DNA of 49,413 bases, taken from positions 1-49,413 of IMG/VR virus record IMGVR_UViG_3300035698_011691, one strand, 5' to 3'. How positions within the stretch are numbered: position 1 is the first letter of the stretch; each line of letters starts with the position of its first letter. Made by a program: the position numbers and the translations under genes. This document shows positions 1-8,029 of the stretch, one piece after another. The stretch is from a virus. Below the pieces are notes generated by a model. The model worked only from the letters and a program-made list of their open reading frames with translations. It did no database searches and was not told the origin of the DNA.

Positions 1-222
1 ATAAAGAAATTAGAAAAGGAAATTGAAGAAAGTTCTACTATGGAGAATACAGATGTAGAAGAAGCAAAACTTCAAACACTCAAAGAAGTTGAGAAATTAA
101 TTAATGAAATATTCTATTATGAAACAAGAGATGGGATGATACCAATAATTAGTATTGATAAGGTTGAAGAATTTCAACAAAAGATTTCGGGTTTTGAAAC
201 AAAGGTGAAGAAAAATGGGTAG
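1..222 (+). CDS. Hypothetical protein, 5' end outside window
   Basis: The frame is open from the first base of the window, so the gene probably begins upstream; an internal ATG at 40 would give 60 aa. The visible part is charged and helical (Glu/Lys-rich, heptad-like in the first 35 residues) and has no catalytic motif that I recognise. It overlaps the next gene by 8 nt, so it belongs to a plus-strand run of small genes. Function unknown. Confidence 0.6.
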   Translation: MKKLEKEIEESSTMENTDVEEAKLQTLKEVEKLINEIFYYETRDGMIPIISIDKVEEFQQKISGFETKVKKNG

Positions 223-493
223 ACAAATAATAGATTATGAAAAATTCAAAGGGTTAAAGATAGCTGTAAACACATTTTGGATGGGGGATAAAGAAGGAGT
301 TCAAATAACTACTGAAAAAGACTATATTCAAATGGGTAGAGATGATGCTATTATATTTTTCAAAAAGATTTTAGATAAACTACATCATCAGATTAAATCT
401 GATTTAGAGAACCCACCTTGGTGGCAAGAATTACATAAAAAATCTTCACAAATTAAAAGAAAGAAGAAGAAAAATGATAATGGAACTAAATAA
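215..493 (+). CDS. Hypothetical small protein
   Basis: A 92-aa reading frame overlapping both neighbours, as expected in a translationally coupled cluster. The middle holds a helical stretch (DDAIIFFKKILDKLHHQI) and the C-terminus is a very basic Lys/Arg tail that may bind nucleic acid. No family recognised. Confidence 0.65.
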   Translation: MGRQIIDYEKFKGLKIAVNTFWMGDKEGVQITTEKDYIQMGRDDAIIFFKKILDKLHHQIKSDLENPPWWQELHKKSSQIKRKKKKNDNGTK

Positions 494-785
494 AGAAGAT
501 AAAGTTTTTAAAATTAAGTCAAAGATTTGTTTGATGTGTGGACATAAATTTAATAAATCAAAAGGAAAAGAAGATTTATACTTATCAGACCACCATGCTA
601 TACCAAGAAAAATGAAACCAGTTTTCAATGTTATTATTCCAATACATGTAAAGTGTCATAAGAAGCTTAATAGTAATTTCATGACTAAATCAGAATTTAT
701 TAAAATGGAACATAAAATAGAATCTCTCCATGCAGGTTTTTTAAGAATTAAAAAAGGATTGAAACTAAATGGAGAAACTGACTGA
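474..785 (+). CDS. HNH-like zinc endonuclease
   Basis: 103 aa. A CLMCG knuckle near residues 19-23 is followed by DHHAIP (about 39-44) and then HVKCHKKLN, the order of an HNH (beta-beta-alpha metal) nuclease: zinc Cys pair, catalytic His in the DHH segment, and a late His/Cys. The C-terminal third is helical. HNH proteins in virus genomes act in packaging, as homing nucleases or against host DNA, and nothing here decides which. An in-frame ATG at 480 is an equally good start. Confidence 0.7.
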   Translation: MIMELNKEDKVFKIKSKICLMCGHKFNKSKGKEDLYLSDHHAIPRKMKPVFNVIIPIHVKCHKKLNSNFMTKSEFIKMEHKIESLHAGFLRIKKGLKLNGETD

Positions 786-820
786 ATTTAAAAATAAAAC
801 GAACAAAGAGGTAAAATAAA

Positions 821-1093
821 ATGGAAAAGTACATAAAAAAAATAATAGAAATAATAAAATGGTTAATTATAATTGGATTACTTATAGCATTAATTTTTAT
901 GCCTGAACAAAAAGTAGTTAATTCAGGCTATCAAACTTGTTCTTCTACATTCCATACAAATTGCGAAGGCATTTGTAAACATGGTTATAATTATGTTCTT
1001 CATTATGGTTATCATAATGGGAAATGTAAGTTTGAATCCTTTAATGAAATTCAAAAAGATAAAATGTATGAAGAATTTTGTAAAATAATTTAA
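821..1093 (+). CDS. Membrane-anchored Cys-rich protein
   Basis: 90 aa. A single hydrophobic segment (about residues 12-28, WLIIIGLLIALIFM) follows a basic N-terminus, predicting one membrane anchor with the rest outside the cell. The exposed part has five Cys (CSSTFHTNCEGICKHG, then GKCKF and a late Cys) that could form disulfides. An AGAGGT ribosome site lies about 10 nt before the ATG. Role unknown; its place next to the holin-like peptide suggests an envelope function. Confidence 0.65.
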   Translation: MEKYIKKIIEIIKWLIIIGLLIALIFMPEQKVVNSGYQTCSSTFHTNCEGICKHGYNYVLHYGYHNGKCKFESFNEIQKDKMYEEFCKII

Positions 1094-1098
1094 TCTTT

Positions 1099-1132
1099 AT
1101 TATATAATTTAAAAATATATTTTTAAAAATTA
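1099..1132 (+). promoter_or_regulatory. 34-bp AT-rich promoter element, copy a
   Basis: Matches the consensus AATTATATAATTT plus AAAAATATATTTTTAAAAAT that also occurs at 40629, 43844 and 47302, each time just before a plus-strand unit. The palindromic AATTATATAATT part could be the TATA box. Transcription would then start near 1130 and give a leader of about 57 nt for the gene at 1188. Confidence 0.55.
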
Positions 1133-1187
1133 ACTTTTATTTATAATTCTATGTATATATACATTGAAAGGGGGTTTATAATATAAA

Positions 1188-1361
1188 ATGGAAAGTAAAT
1201 CATTCTGGACAAGCATGACTTTTTGGGGATGTTTCTTACTATTTGCAGCTGGCGGACTTGAAGCAATAGGAGTTTCTGGAGGACTTCTTATTATTGAGAA
1301 AGTAGCAGCAATTTTAGGAATACCACTAACAGGTTTTGGAATAAGGAGAGCATTAGATTAA
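1188..1361 (+). CDS. Holin-like small membrane protein
   Basis: 57 aa beginning MESKSFWTSMTFWG. It has two short hydrophobic stretches (about 10-27 and 30-50) separated by a Gly-rich turn and ends in a short basic tail (GIRRALD). Size, topology and the KSFWTS opening resemble small holin-like membrane proteins of tailed viruses; this is similarity by eye, not proof of lysis activity. A GGGGG-rich ribosome site lies upstream. It ends 22 nt from the convergent glycosyltransferase. Confidence 0.6.
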   Translation: MESKSFWTSMTFWGCFLLFAAGGLEAIGVSGGLLIIEKVAAILGIPLTGFGIRRALD

Positions 1362-1379
1362 TTCTCTAAGAAAACATAA

Positions 1380-1402
1380 TTTTTTATTTTTTTATTTTTT
1401 TT
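1380..1402 (+). terminator. Poly-T terminator at convergent gene ends
   Basis: Three runs of 6-8 T, each broken by a single A, follow the stop of the plus-strand gene. T-runs terminate archaeal transcription. The run overlaps the last codons of the convergent minus-strand gene. Confidence 0.6.
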
Positions 1403-2571
1403 AAGTGTTCTACAAGTTTTTTAGCAGATAATTCCCATGTCCACTTCTTTACATCTTCTAAAGCTTGTTTTCCCATCTCTTTTACTTTGTCTTGATTATT
1501 AAAACACCATCTCATTTCATTTTTTATATGTTCTATATATGGCACTGCCCATTCAACCCCTTCATACATTATATCATCTTTTACTTCTTCCAATTTATAA
1601 TTTATAAATAATGAATTTTTATTTGTCATATAATCTGTTTGCCCACCATAGTTTGTTTGTATTGTTGGCAAACCACAAGCCATTGCCTCAATTCCAGGAA
1701 GATTAAATGCTTCTGCTCTTGTTGCACAAACAAATACATCTGCATCATTATACATTTTGTATAGTTTATCATAAGGAATATTATCTAAACAAATCTTTGT
1801 TATTGCTCTATCAGGAGGATTATTTAAATTTATCAATGATTGTTGTAACATCTGAGGATTCATATATGCAGTATTAAGCTTTACTATCAGTTCTACTTTT
1901 TCATCTTTGCCAAATTCTTCAGCAAATGCTTTTATAACATATTGAACTCCTCCTCTATCCCAAGAAGTTCCTCTCCATCCTTTGTTACAAATGAATTTGA
2001 AAGTGGGTAGAGAAGGGCTCGAACCTTCAGTCTTCCCCGCTTCAGGGGGATGCTTTCCCATTAAGCTATCTACCCTTTTGGGTTTGAAAAGATTTAAATC
2101 AACTCCATGAGGTACTATTCTTATTTGGTCTACAAGTAGTTGTTCATCTTTACTTAATTGTTCTGGATAACCACTTTCATTAGTATGTTGGTCTGCAAAG
2201 AGTGTTTTTATAATAGCATCTTTAGTATGTTGTGAAGGTACTAAAATTAAATCAATATTAGGATTTAAAAACTCATCAACAAAAGATTTTGGAACATTAC
2301 TTCCTTCCCAAACACAATAACCTATATTCATTCCCAATCCAGTATAGAGTTTCCAATTGTGAGGTGTAGCTATGATTAGATTGATTTCATTATCATCTGG
2401 TTTTGCTAAAATCATATCTAACTCAGCATCATTAACTAACTTCTCCCATTCAGGAACTAATTGAGTTGATAATCTTACATCTGCTTGTTTGTATAAAGCA
2501 TTGGCTAATTGTCTTGTATGTATATCATACCCAGTTGTTCCGAGTATGCTTCCTATTATATTTATTTTCAT
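1384..2571 (-). CDS. GT4 glycosyltransferase with tRNA gene in frame
   Basis: 395 aa, GT-B fold. The N-terminal domain (1-165) ends in the usual interdomain signature VPHGVDLNLFKP. The C-terminal domain begins at FKFICNKGWRG and carries the nucleotide-sugar site ADVFVCATRAEAFNLPGIEAMACGLP, with the E-x7-E pattern of retaining GT4 enzymes. It would transfer a sugar from a nucleotide-sugar to an unknown acceptor in the cytoplasm. Odd point: about 24 residues of the interdomain linker (166-190) are encoded by a complete tRNA-Phe gene on the same strand, without breaking the frame. The start overlaps the next gene as ATGA. Confidence 0.9.
   Translation of the reverse strand: MKINIIGSILGTTGYDIHTRQLANALYKQADVRLSTQLVPEWEKLVNDAELDMILAKPDDNEINLIIATPHNWKLYTGLGMNIGYCVWEGSNVPKSFVDEFLNPNIDLILVPSQHTKDAIIKTLFADQHTNESGYPEQLSKDEQLLVDQIRIVPHGVDLNLFKPKRVDSLMGKHPPEAGKTEGSSPSLPTFKFICNKGWRGTSWDRGGVQYVIKAFAEEFGKDEKVELIVKLNTAYMNPQMLQQSLINLNNPPDRAITKICLDNIPYDKLYKMYNDADVFVCATRAEAFNLPGIEAMACGLPTIQTNYGGQTDYMTNKNSLFINYKLEEVKDDIMYEGVEWAVPYIEHIKNEMRWCFNNQDKVKEMGKQALEDVKKWTWELSAKKLVEHLKKIKK
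2004..2075 (-). tRNA. tRNA-Phe (anticodon GAA)
   Basis: Reading the minus strand, 72 nt fold into a full cloverleaf. The acceptor is GGGTAGA/TCTACCC, the D arm GCTT/AAGC with loop AATGGGA (A14, G18-G19, A21), the anticodon arm TCCCC/GGGGA with loop CTGAAGC (anticodon GAA), the variable loop AGACT, and the T arm GAAGG/CCTTC with loop TTCGAGC. U8, the A15-U48 pair, G53-C61 and discriminator A73 are all as expected. CCA is not encoded. It sits wholly inside a glycosyltransferase gene. A TTTAAATC box at about 2092-2099 could serve as its promoter, although it is slightly close. Confidence 0.93.
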
Positions 2572-2690
2572 TTTTTAATCCATCTTTTATATTTCTTATG
2601 TAATTCTATAAGTATTTTTCTTATTTCACTTACACACCAAACTCCAACTGTGAACAGAAATACTATTCCTACAACTTCTAAAAAATTCAT
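2568..2690 (-). CDS. Small single-pass membrane protein
   Basis: 40 aa (MNFLEVVGIVFLFTVGVW...). One hydrophobic helix at about residues 4-20 is followed by a basic amphipathic tail (RKILIELHKKYKRWIKK). Its stop overlaps the glycosyltransferase start as ATGA, the junction type used throughout this operon, which supports it as a real gene. Function unknown. Confidence 0.5.
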   Translation of the reverse strand: MNFLEVVGIVFLFTVGVWCVSEIRKILIELHKKYKRWIKK

Positions 2691-2691
2691 T

Positions 2692-2772
2692 TTAATAGTT
2701 ATTATCCCAAGCCCATTTAATTCCAATTCCAATAATTATTCCTATCAGTAATGCTAATTCACACGACACCAT
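2692..2772 (-). CDS. Micro-protein, possible membrane helix
   Basis: 26 aa: one hydrophobic Ile/Gly-rich helix followed by KWAWDNNY. It fills the space between two genes and its start overlaps the end of the preceding gene. Size alone makes this tentative. Confidence 0.3.
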   Translation of the reverse strand: MVSCELALLIGIIIGIGIKWAWDNNY

Positions 2773-3607
2773 TTAACATCTCCTTTCTATAAGTTTCTAA
2801 AAAATCACCATGCTTATTAAATAATCTCTTTGTAAAAGCATTTAGCAATTCATGATTACTTCCTATTCTATCTTGATATTCTTTTGTTCTCTCTCCTCCA
2901 GATGGAGTTTGTAAATGATAAGCAATGGCTCCTGTATCAATTCCAATCTTAAATCCTTTTACTAAAGCTTTGAATGAAAAGAATTGCTCTTCTCTATAAC
3001 TACAAAAACCTAAATTATCTTCGTATTCAACTTCTTTATGAACTTCTTTTTTAATTAAAGCCATACTTCTAAAATTAGGAGAAGGAAGTATTTTATCATC
3101 TAAATATTCCATTCCACAATCATCTCCAAAGTATACAATCTCTCCTTTATCATTCAATCTAACATCACTTATAAATGGCTCTACAAACTTAGTTTCTCTC
3201 TTAGGAAAAGGCACTCCTACAGCAGGAACAACTCCACTTGCTATGTCATAGCCCTTCTCCAAGACTTTTATTAACCTTTCTATATAATCAGGTTGTAATA
3301 AGTTGTCATCATCTAATCTTAGTATTGCCTCTCCTTTTCCAATCTTCATTATCCTTTCTACTAACATCCTTCTTAACTTTGTAACGCCATAAGGTATGTT
3401 GTTTCTCATCATCACAATATTATGATTTTCTAATTTCATTCTGTTCGTTATTGCAGTTATAAAATGATGTTGTTGTATTGGCAATCCACTTCTATCATCA
3501 TATATAAAAATATCAAAATCTTGATGTGTTTGTGTTCTCAAACTTTGTAAAAGCAAAGCTAATTCTGTTGGACGGTCTTTCGTACATATCATTATATCTA
3601 TACGCAT
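2759..3607 (-). CDS. GT2 family glycosyltransferase
   Basis: 282 aa, GT-A fold. The N-terminus IDIMICTKDRP is the usual first strand and loop, DDRS (about 38-41) contacts the nucleotide, and RLDDDN (about 97-102) is the DXD metal site. A later DNLGFCSYREEQFFSF stretch fits the acceptor/ED region. It would be an inverting sugar transferase with unknown donor and acceptor. It overlaps the radical SAM gene by 10 nt. Confidence 0.88.
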   Translation of the reverse strand: MRIDIMICTKDRPTELALLLQSLRTQTHQDFDIFIYDDRSGLPIQQHHFITAITNRMKLENHNIVMMRNNIPYGVTKLRRMLVERIMKIGKGEAILRLDDDNLLQPDYIERLIKVLEKGYDIASGVVPAVGVPFPKRETKFVEPFISDVRLNDKGEIVYFGDDCGMEYLDDKILPSPNFRSMALIKKEVHKEVEYEDNLGFCSYREEQFFSFKALVKGFKIGIDTGAIAYHLQTPSGGERTKEYQDRIGSNHELLNAFTKRLFNKHGDFLETYRKEMLNGVV

Positions 3608-4896
3608 TCTAATAACTCCTTTTTTAATGTATTTATTTCTTGTGTTGTTAAACTATTTGTTCTTGTAAAACAAGGATGAATTCCATCACCTTTATAGAAA
3701 GTATCATCTTTTGAAAAGTCAGGTCTATTAAAATATAAACCTTTGTATCCAAAACTATACCCTTCAAATCGTGGTGAATAAGTTGCGTTGTCATAAATTT
3801 TACTTCCTGGATATGGTGTTAAAATAGTTACATCAAAAGTATCTGGTTTTGCTTCTTGTATATATCTTTTTGTTACCATAACATCATCATATGTTTCAGA
3901 TGGACAACCAACTAATGTAAAAGCTTTGAATTTTATTCCTTTGTCTTTTATCATTTGAGTTGCTTTTCTATTTATCTTATCTGTAGTTCCTTTATTTACA
4001 ACTTTGAGTATTCTATCACTTCCACTTTCAATTCCACTACATAATTCTACAAAACCAGCTTCTGCAAGATGTTCTAATAATTCAGGATGCTTAACAACTA
4101 AATCTGTTCTTACGAATCCCCTATGTTTATAATCTCTATCTTTAAGCAATTTTGTTAATGCTGTTAATCTTGATGGGTTTATATTTATTTCATCATCATA
4201 CCACATGAATGCTGAAAATCCAAATTTGTCATTTAAATAATCCATTTCTTTTACTACTTCTTTTGGACTTCTATGTCTTGGATTTTTATACATTGGCATG
4301 TCTCTACCACTACAAAACTCACATGCAAATGGGCATCCCCTTTGAGTCATAATTGTTGTAGCATCTCTTCCTGCTAATTTATATTTATAAGATTTTATAT
4401 CTATAAAAGACCTATCTGGAATAGGTTGTTTATCTATATTAATTAAATCAGTTGTTGCCCATTGCTGTCGTCTTAGTTTAACCATAGCAACGTCTCTAAT
4501 TGATATACTTTCACCATCTCCATATACTATCATATCAAACTCTTCAAGAGTTTTAGTATTAACATCTGTTATCCCTCTTTGTCTTAGCATAGAAATAGCA
4601 GAAGCATGTGGTCCTCCAACAAATGTGAATGCGTTAGGATTCTTATCTTTGAGTATTCTATTTATTTTATGAGCATATTTGAATTGTGGTGATGTTGATG
4701 TAATTCCAAACATATCTGCTTTTTTAGCTAATCTTCTTACATCTTCTTCCCAATTCTTATTACCATTTAAATCTTTAACTTCTACATCAAGTCCTCTTTC
4801 TTTCCACGCTGTTGCAAGTTGAAGTATTCCCAAATAAGGAAATACTTTGTCATCTTGTAGAAAAGGACTTGGTGGATTTATTAATATTGTTTTCAT
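3598..4896 (-). CDS. B12-binding radical SAM enzyme (1)
   Basis: 432 aa. The first 150 residues form a cobalamin-binding Rossmann domain (NPPSPFLQDDKVFPYLGILQLA, then FVGGPHASA). The radical SAM core starts at RGCPFACEFCSG, a CxxxCxxC cluster that binds the 4Fe-4S used to cleave SAM. The family includes methylases, ring-modifying enzymes and tailoring enzymes acting on unactivated carbon. The sugar-gene context suggests C-methylation or rearrangement of a glycan precursor, but the substrate is inference. Confidence 0.88.
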   Translation of the reverse strand: MKTILINPPSPFLQDDKVFPYLGILQLATAWKERGLDVEVKDLNGNKNWEEDVRRLAKKADMFGITSTSPQFKYAHKINRILKDKNPNAFTFVGGPHASAISMLRQRGITDVNTKTLEEFDMIVYGDGESISIRDVAMVKLRRQQWATTDLINIDKQPIPDRSFIDIKSYKYKLAGRDATTIMTQRGCPFACEFCSGRDMPMYKNPRHRSPKEVVKEMDYLNDKFGFSAFMWYDDEININPSRLTALTKLLKDRDYKHRGFVRTDLVVKHPELLEHLAEAGFVELCSGIESGSDRILKVVNKGTTDKINRKATQMIKDKGIKFKAFTLVGCPSETYDDVMVTKRYIQEAKPDTFDVTILTPYPGSKIYDNATYSPRFEGYSFGYKGLYFNRPDFSKDDTFYKGDGIHPCFTRTNSLTTQEINTLKKELLECV

Positions 4897-5213
4897 CTTA
4901 ATTCTAATTTGCTTATAATGTATTTAAATTGTTTATATTTATTCTTTCTAAGCCACCATGTAAACCATATTGCATTCATATGTGCTGCATAGAGTCCTAC
5001 TTTATGACATCTAAAACATAATGTAATTCCATTATCAATATCCCATCTACATCCTTTCATTCCTTTTGGCAATATATGATGTGCATGACAGTTTCTTCCT
5101 ACTAATTTATTTTTACATATTTGACAAGTAAAATTATCTCTTTCTTTTACTCTTTTCTTCCAAGTATTGTCTAAAGCTTTCAATTCGCTTTTCTTAGTTA
5201 TTGTTTTTGGCAT
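4893..5213 (-). CDS. HNH endonuclease
   Basis: 106 aa. CQICKNKL (zinc pair), HAHHILPKG (catalytic HH), DNGITLCFRCHK (Asn and second zinc pair) give the complete H-N-H order. The basic N-terminus (MPKTITKKSELK) suits DNA binding. It overlaps the radical SAM gene as ATGA, so it is embedded in the sugar operon and may be a free-standing homing-type nuclease that spread within it. Confidence 0.88.
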   Translation of the reverse strand: MPKTITKKSELKALDNTWKKRVKERDNFTCQICKNKLVGRNCHAHHILPKGMKGCRWDIDNGITLCFRCHKVGLYAAHMNAIWFTWWLRKNKYKQFKYIISKLELR

Positions 5214-5214
5214 T

Positions 5215-5406
5215 TTATTCTTTGAACAACCCTTTTATTTTTTTTGCACAATCTGGACAAATTTGTTTGTTAGGTAGGATTTCTTTTGCACAAAAGAAAT
5301 GTCCTTCTAAATATGGAGTAATTTCTAATGTGTCTAACCATATTGCAATTACACAATATCCAGGTTTGAATTTTTTGCACATCTCACATTTAAACATTTT
5401 TACCAT
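5215..5406 (-). CDS. Zinc-ribbon protein
   Basis: 63 aa from the ATG at 5406. That start was chosen because it sits beside the end of the SDR gene; an ATG at 5397 and one further upstream are also possible. It shows CEMCKKF, a mid Cys pair and a closing CPDC: two Cys pairs that would bind one zinc. Many such small zinc proteins occur in this genome. Specific role unknown. Confidence 0.6.
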   Translation of the reverse strand: MVKMFKCEMCKKFKPGYCVIAIWLDTLEITPYLEGHFFCAKEILPNKQICPDCAKKIKGLFKE

Positions 5407-5407
5407 T

Positions 5408-6040
5408 TTAAAAACTATGACTATCTCCTCCATCTACAGTTATTGTTGTTCCATTAATATGTGATGCTTTGTCACTACATAAAAAAGCTACTATATTAGC
5501 TACATCTTCTGGCTCTCCCAATGACATTTTATTTTCTTTTGCAAATCTTTTTATATCTGGTTTAGTATTGATACATCCAGGGCAAATAGTATTAAATGTT
5601 GTTCCTTTATAATTTCCAGCAAAAGATTTCATGAGGGCAATTTGTGCTGCTTTTGCAGATATAAAAGCTGGGCTTGGACCTTTAATTTTTTCTTTTCCCC
5701 ATATAGACGATATTGTTACTACTCTTCCATAATCTCTATCTTTTTTTACAAATTGTTGAGTTAATTCTGCTGCTATTCCCCAATTCTTTTGCATAATAAT
5801 ATCCCAATCCTTTTTCCATGTTCCTCCTCCACCAACATTATTTATAAGTATATCTATTTTATCTATAAATGACTCTTTTATCATGTCAACTATATGTTCT
5901 TCTGTTAAATCAAATCCTGTTGATGTTGATATATTAACAACTTTTACTCCTTCTTCTTCTAATGCTTTCTTGATAGCAAGTCCTATTCCGTGACTTCCGC
6001 CTGTTATAAGAGCTTTCTTTCCTTTAAGATTTAATTCCAT
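5408..6040 (-). CDS. SDR-family protein with Phe in place of catalytic Tyr
   Basis: 210 aa classical short-chain dehydrogenase/reductase fold. The nucleotide loop GGSHGIG (about 14-20), the NNVGG segment, the catalytic ISSIW Ser, and the C-terminal GEPEDVANIVAFLCSD...VDGG are all present. The YxxxK motif reads FISAK, so the general-acid Tyr is Phe while Lys remains. Either chemistry is altered or lost, or it is a binding or structural paralogue. Full length for the family. It lies between the transketolase and radical SAM genes of the sugar island. Confidence 0.88.
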   Translation of the reverse strand: MELNLKGKKALITGGSHGIGLAIKKALEEEGVKVVNISTSTGFDLTEEHIVDMIKESFIDKIDILINNVGGGGTWKKDWDIIMQKNWGIAAELTQQFVKKDRDYGRVVTISSIWGKEKIKGPSPAFISAKAAQIALMKSFAGNYKGTTFNTICPGCINTKPDIKRFAKENKMSLGEPEDVANIVAFLCSDKASHINGTTITVDGGDSHSF

Positions 6041-6095
6041 TTCATATAAAATACTATATATTCTTTACATTTAATTTGAAAATTTATATAATTCA

Positions 6096-6230
6096 TCATT
6101 TTTTAAGTCCTTTCTTTCCTCCCTTCATCTTTCCTATCCCTTTTCCGCCAGCTAATCCTCTACCTTGTCCTCTTCCATCTCGTGGACCTTGACTTCCTCT
6201 TCTTGGACCTGTTTTATCTCTTTTTGGCAT
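6096..6230 (-). CDS. Gly/Arg/Lys-rich micro-protein
   Basis: 44 aa, starting MPKRDKTGPRRGSQGP and continuing as RDGRGQGRG and Lys/Gly repeats. It has no hydrophobic core and is very basic, so it is probably disordered and nucleic-acid or phosphate binding. The KTGPR...GRGxGRG pattern recalls small proteins seen in tailed-phage genomes and DUF5320-like peptides, but the match is by eye. About 55 bp of AT-rich spacer separate it from the SDR gene. Confidence 0.5.
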   Translation of the reverse strand: MPKRDKTGPRRGSQGPRDGRGQGRGLAGGKGIGKMKGGKKGLKK

Positions 6231-6236
6231 TTTTAT

Positions 6237-7169
6237 TTACCTCCTTATAAATTCTTCTATTTTATTTATTAATGAATCTACATCTAATCCAATCTTTTTT
6301 GATAACACTTCTCTTGGTCCATAATTCTGTAAGTAATCTGTCATTCCAATTCTTTTTAAATTAGTATTCATATTAATATCACAAATAAACTCTGCTATTA
6401 TAGAACCAACACCACCATCTAAAACATGTTCTTCTATTGTTATAATTTTATCTGTATTTAAATATGAAGATAAAACTTTTTTATTTAAAGGTTTTAATCT
6501 ATGTAAATCTACAACACCAATTTGTAATCCTTCTTTTTCCAATCTTTTAGAAATTTCAATGGCTTTATGAACCATATTTCCACAAGCTATTATTGTTCCA
6601 TGTTGTCCTTCTTTTATTTTATTTACCCCATCTTCAAAATTATATTCTATCTTATCATATATAAAAGGCAAATTATCATGGTCAAATCTAACATAACTTA
6701 AACAAGGATTTTCTCCAATATTTTTAATCATTGATGCTAAACTAATTGTATCAGAAGGACAATAAATTTTCATATTTGGAATGCTCCTCATCATTGCTAC
6801 ATCTACAATGGCATTATGGGTTGGTCCTTCATGACTATATGAAAATCCAGTTCCAATTCCAACTATTGTTACAGGTGCTTTTCTTATCCCTAAACTTAAT
6901 GATATTTGTTCAAAACATCTAAGAGTTATGAATGGAGTTATACCATGAATGAATATCTTTTTTCCACATGATGCTAATCCTGCAGCCATATTTATTATAT
7001 TTTGCTCTGATGGTCCACAATTTAAAACTTGTTCTGGAATTTCATCATAAAATCTTTGTAAGCTTTGTGCTCCTTGGTCTCCTAAAAGTAAAATTATATT
7101 TTTATCTTTCTTTGCTGCTATTAGCAATTCTTCAAAAAACGCATCTCTCATATCTTCATATATTATCAT
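6237..7169 (-). CDS. Transketolase-like, C-terminal subunit
   Basis: 310 aa: the pyrimidine-binding domain (about 1-170) plus the transketolase C domain (about 190-310). GPSEQNIINMAAGLA carries the conserved catalytic Glu that activates thiamine diphosphate; GFSYSHEGPTHNAIVD is the typical His-rich loop. With the adjacent N-terminal half it forms a split transketolase or 1-deoxyxylulose-synthase-like enzyme that moves a two-carbon ketol. ATGA overlap with its partner implies 1:1 synthesis. Confidence 0.9.
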   Translation of the reverse strand: MIIYEDMRDAFFEELLIAAKKDKNIILLLGDQGAQSLQRFYDEIPEQVLNCGPSEQNIINMAAGLASCGKKIFIHGITPFITLRCFEQISLSLGIRKAPVTIVGIGTGFSYSHEGPTHNAIVDVAMMRSIPNMKIYCPSDTISLASMIKNIGENPCLSYVRFDHDNLPFIYDKIEYNFEDGVNKIKEGQHGTIIACGNMVHKAIEISKRLEKEGLQIGVVDLHRLKPLNKKVLSSYLNTDKIITIEEHVLDGGVGSIIAEFICDINMNTNLKRIGMTDYLQNYGPREVLSKKIGLDVDSLINKIEEFIRR

Positions 7170-8029
7170 GCCATCACCTCTATTGGAATTTTAATTTTTT
7201 CTTTTAGCTCTTCTCCTTTTGCAAAATCAATACCAATAAAATATTTTTTTTCTTTTAGTTCTTCTATTGCTTGTTTCAATTCAGCTCCTTTTGGAATACC
7301 ATGATGCCATTTAGCTACTCCTTCCATAAATGAAATTCCTTTTCCTTTTATTGTATGAGATATAATAACTGCTGGCTTATTTGTTTTTGTTTCTTTTATT
7401 TCTTTAAAACAACTAATAATTTCTCCTAAATTATGACCATCTATTTCATAAATATTCCAATTAAACCCAAGCCATTTATAAAACATTGGACTTTTACTTG
7501 CATATTTATTTGTATGTCCAAGCACACCAAATTTATTATCATCAACTATGACAATCAAATTATTTAATTCATTACTTGATGCAAACATAACTGCTTCCCA
7601 AATAGAACCTTCTGTACATTCAGTATCACCCAAAAGAACATATGTTTTATAATCCTTTTTATCTAATTTTGCAGCAAGGGCTATTCCACAACCAAAACCT
7701 AAACCATATCCTAAAGAACCTGCAGTCATTTCTACTCCAGGAGTTGACCAATCTGAATGTCCTGGCATTACTAAACTTCCATATTGGTTTAATGTTTCTT
7801 CACTTATAACATCATTGTCAGCTAAGATTGTATAAAATGCTAATGGACAATGTCCTTTACTAAAAACAAAATGGTCTTCTTTTTTTAATACTCCACCATT
7901 ATAAAGGGCTAATAGAAGTTCTACTGATGACAATGCACCACCTAAATGGGCTTGTCCACATTTCACTCCTACATCTAATATCTTTCTTCTAATTTCTTTA
8001 GCTTTCTCATCCAATTCTTTTAAGTCCAT
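7166..8029 (-). CDS. Transketolase-like, N-terminal (ThDP) subunit
   Basis: 287 aa. The thiamine-diphosphate motif is GDTECTEGSIWEA...VDDN (about 135-165). HLGGALSSVE and KGHCPLAFYTIL are standard transketolase loops, and the PGHS and GSLGYGLG segments complete the site. A strong AGGAGGTGA ribosome site precedes ATG 8029, which fixes the start. Split enzymes of this form occur in archaea and in sugar-modification clusters. The product could be sedoheptulose-7-phosphate, which would feed a heptose pathway with the HldE-like gene at 15033 (inference). Confidence 0.9.
   Translation of the reverse strand: MDLKELDEKAKEIRRKILDVGVKCGQAHLGGALSSVELLLALYNGGVLKKEDHFVFSKGHCPLAFYTILADNDVISEETLNQYGSLVMPGHSDWSTPGVEMTAGSLGYGLGFGCGIALAAKLDKKDYKTYVLLGDTECTEGSIWEAVMFASSNELNNLIVIVDDNKFGVLGHTNKYASKSPMFYKWLGFNWNIYEIDGHNLGEIISCFKEIKETKTNKPAVIISHTIKGKGISFMEGVAKWHHGIPKGAELKQAIEELKEKKYFIGIDFAKGEELKEKIKIPIEVMA

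Noticed and set aside
2004-2075. tRNA as an integration attachment site (attP/attL)
   Set aside because: No integrase gene and no second copy of the tRNA 3' end are seen in the window, and the whole tRNA, not only its 3' part, is present inside a gene.
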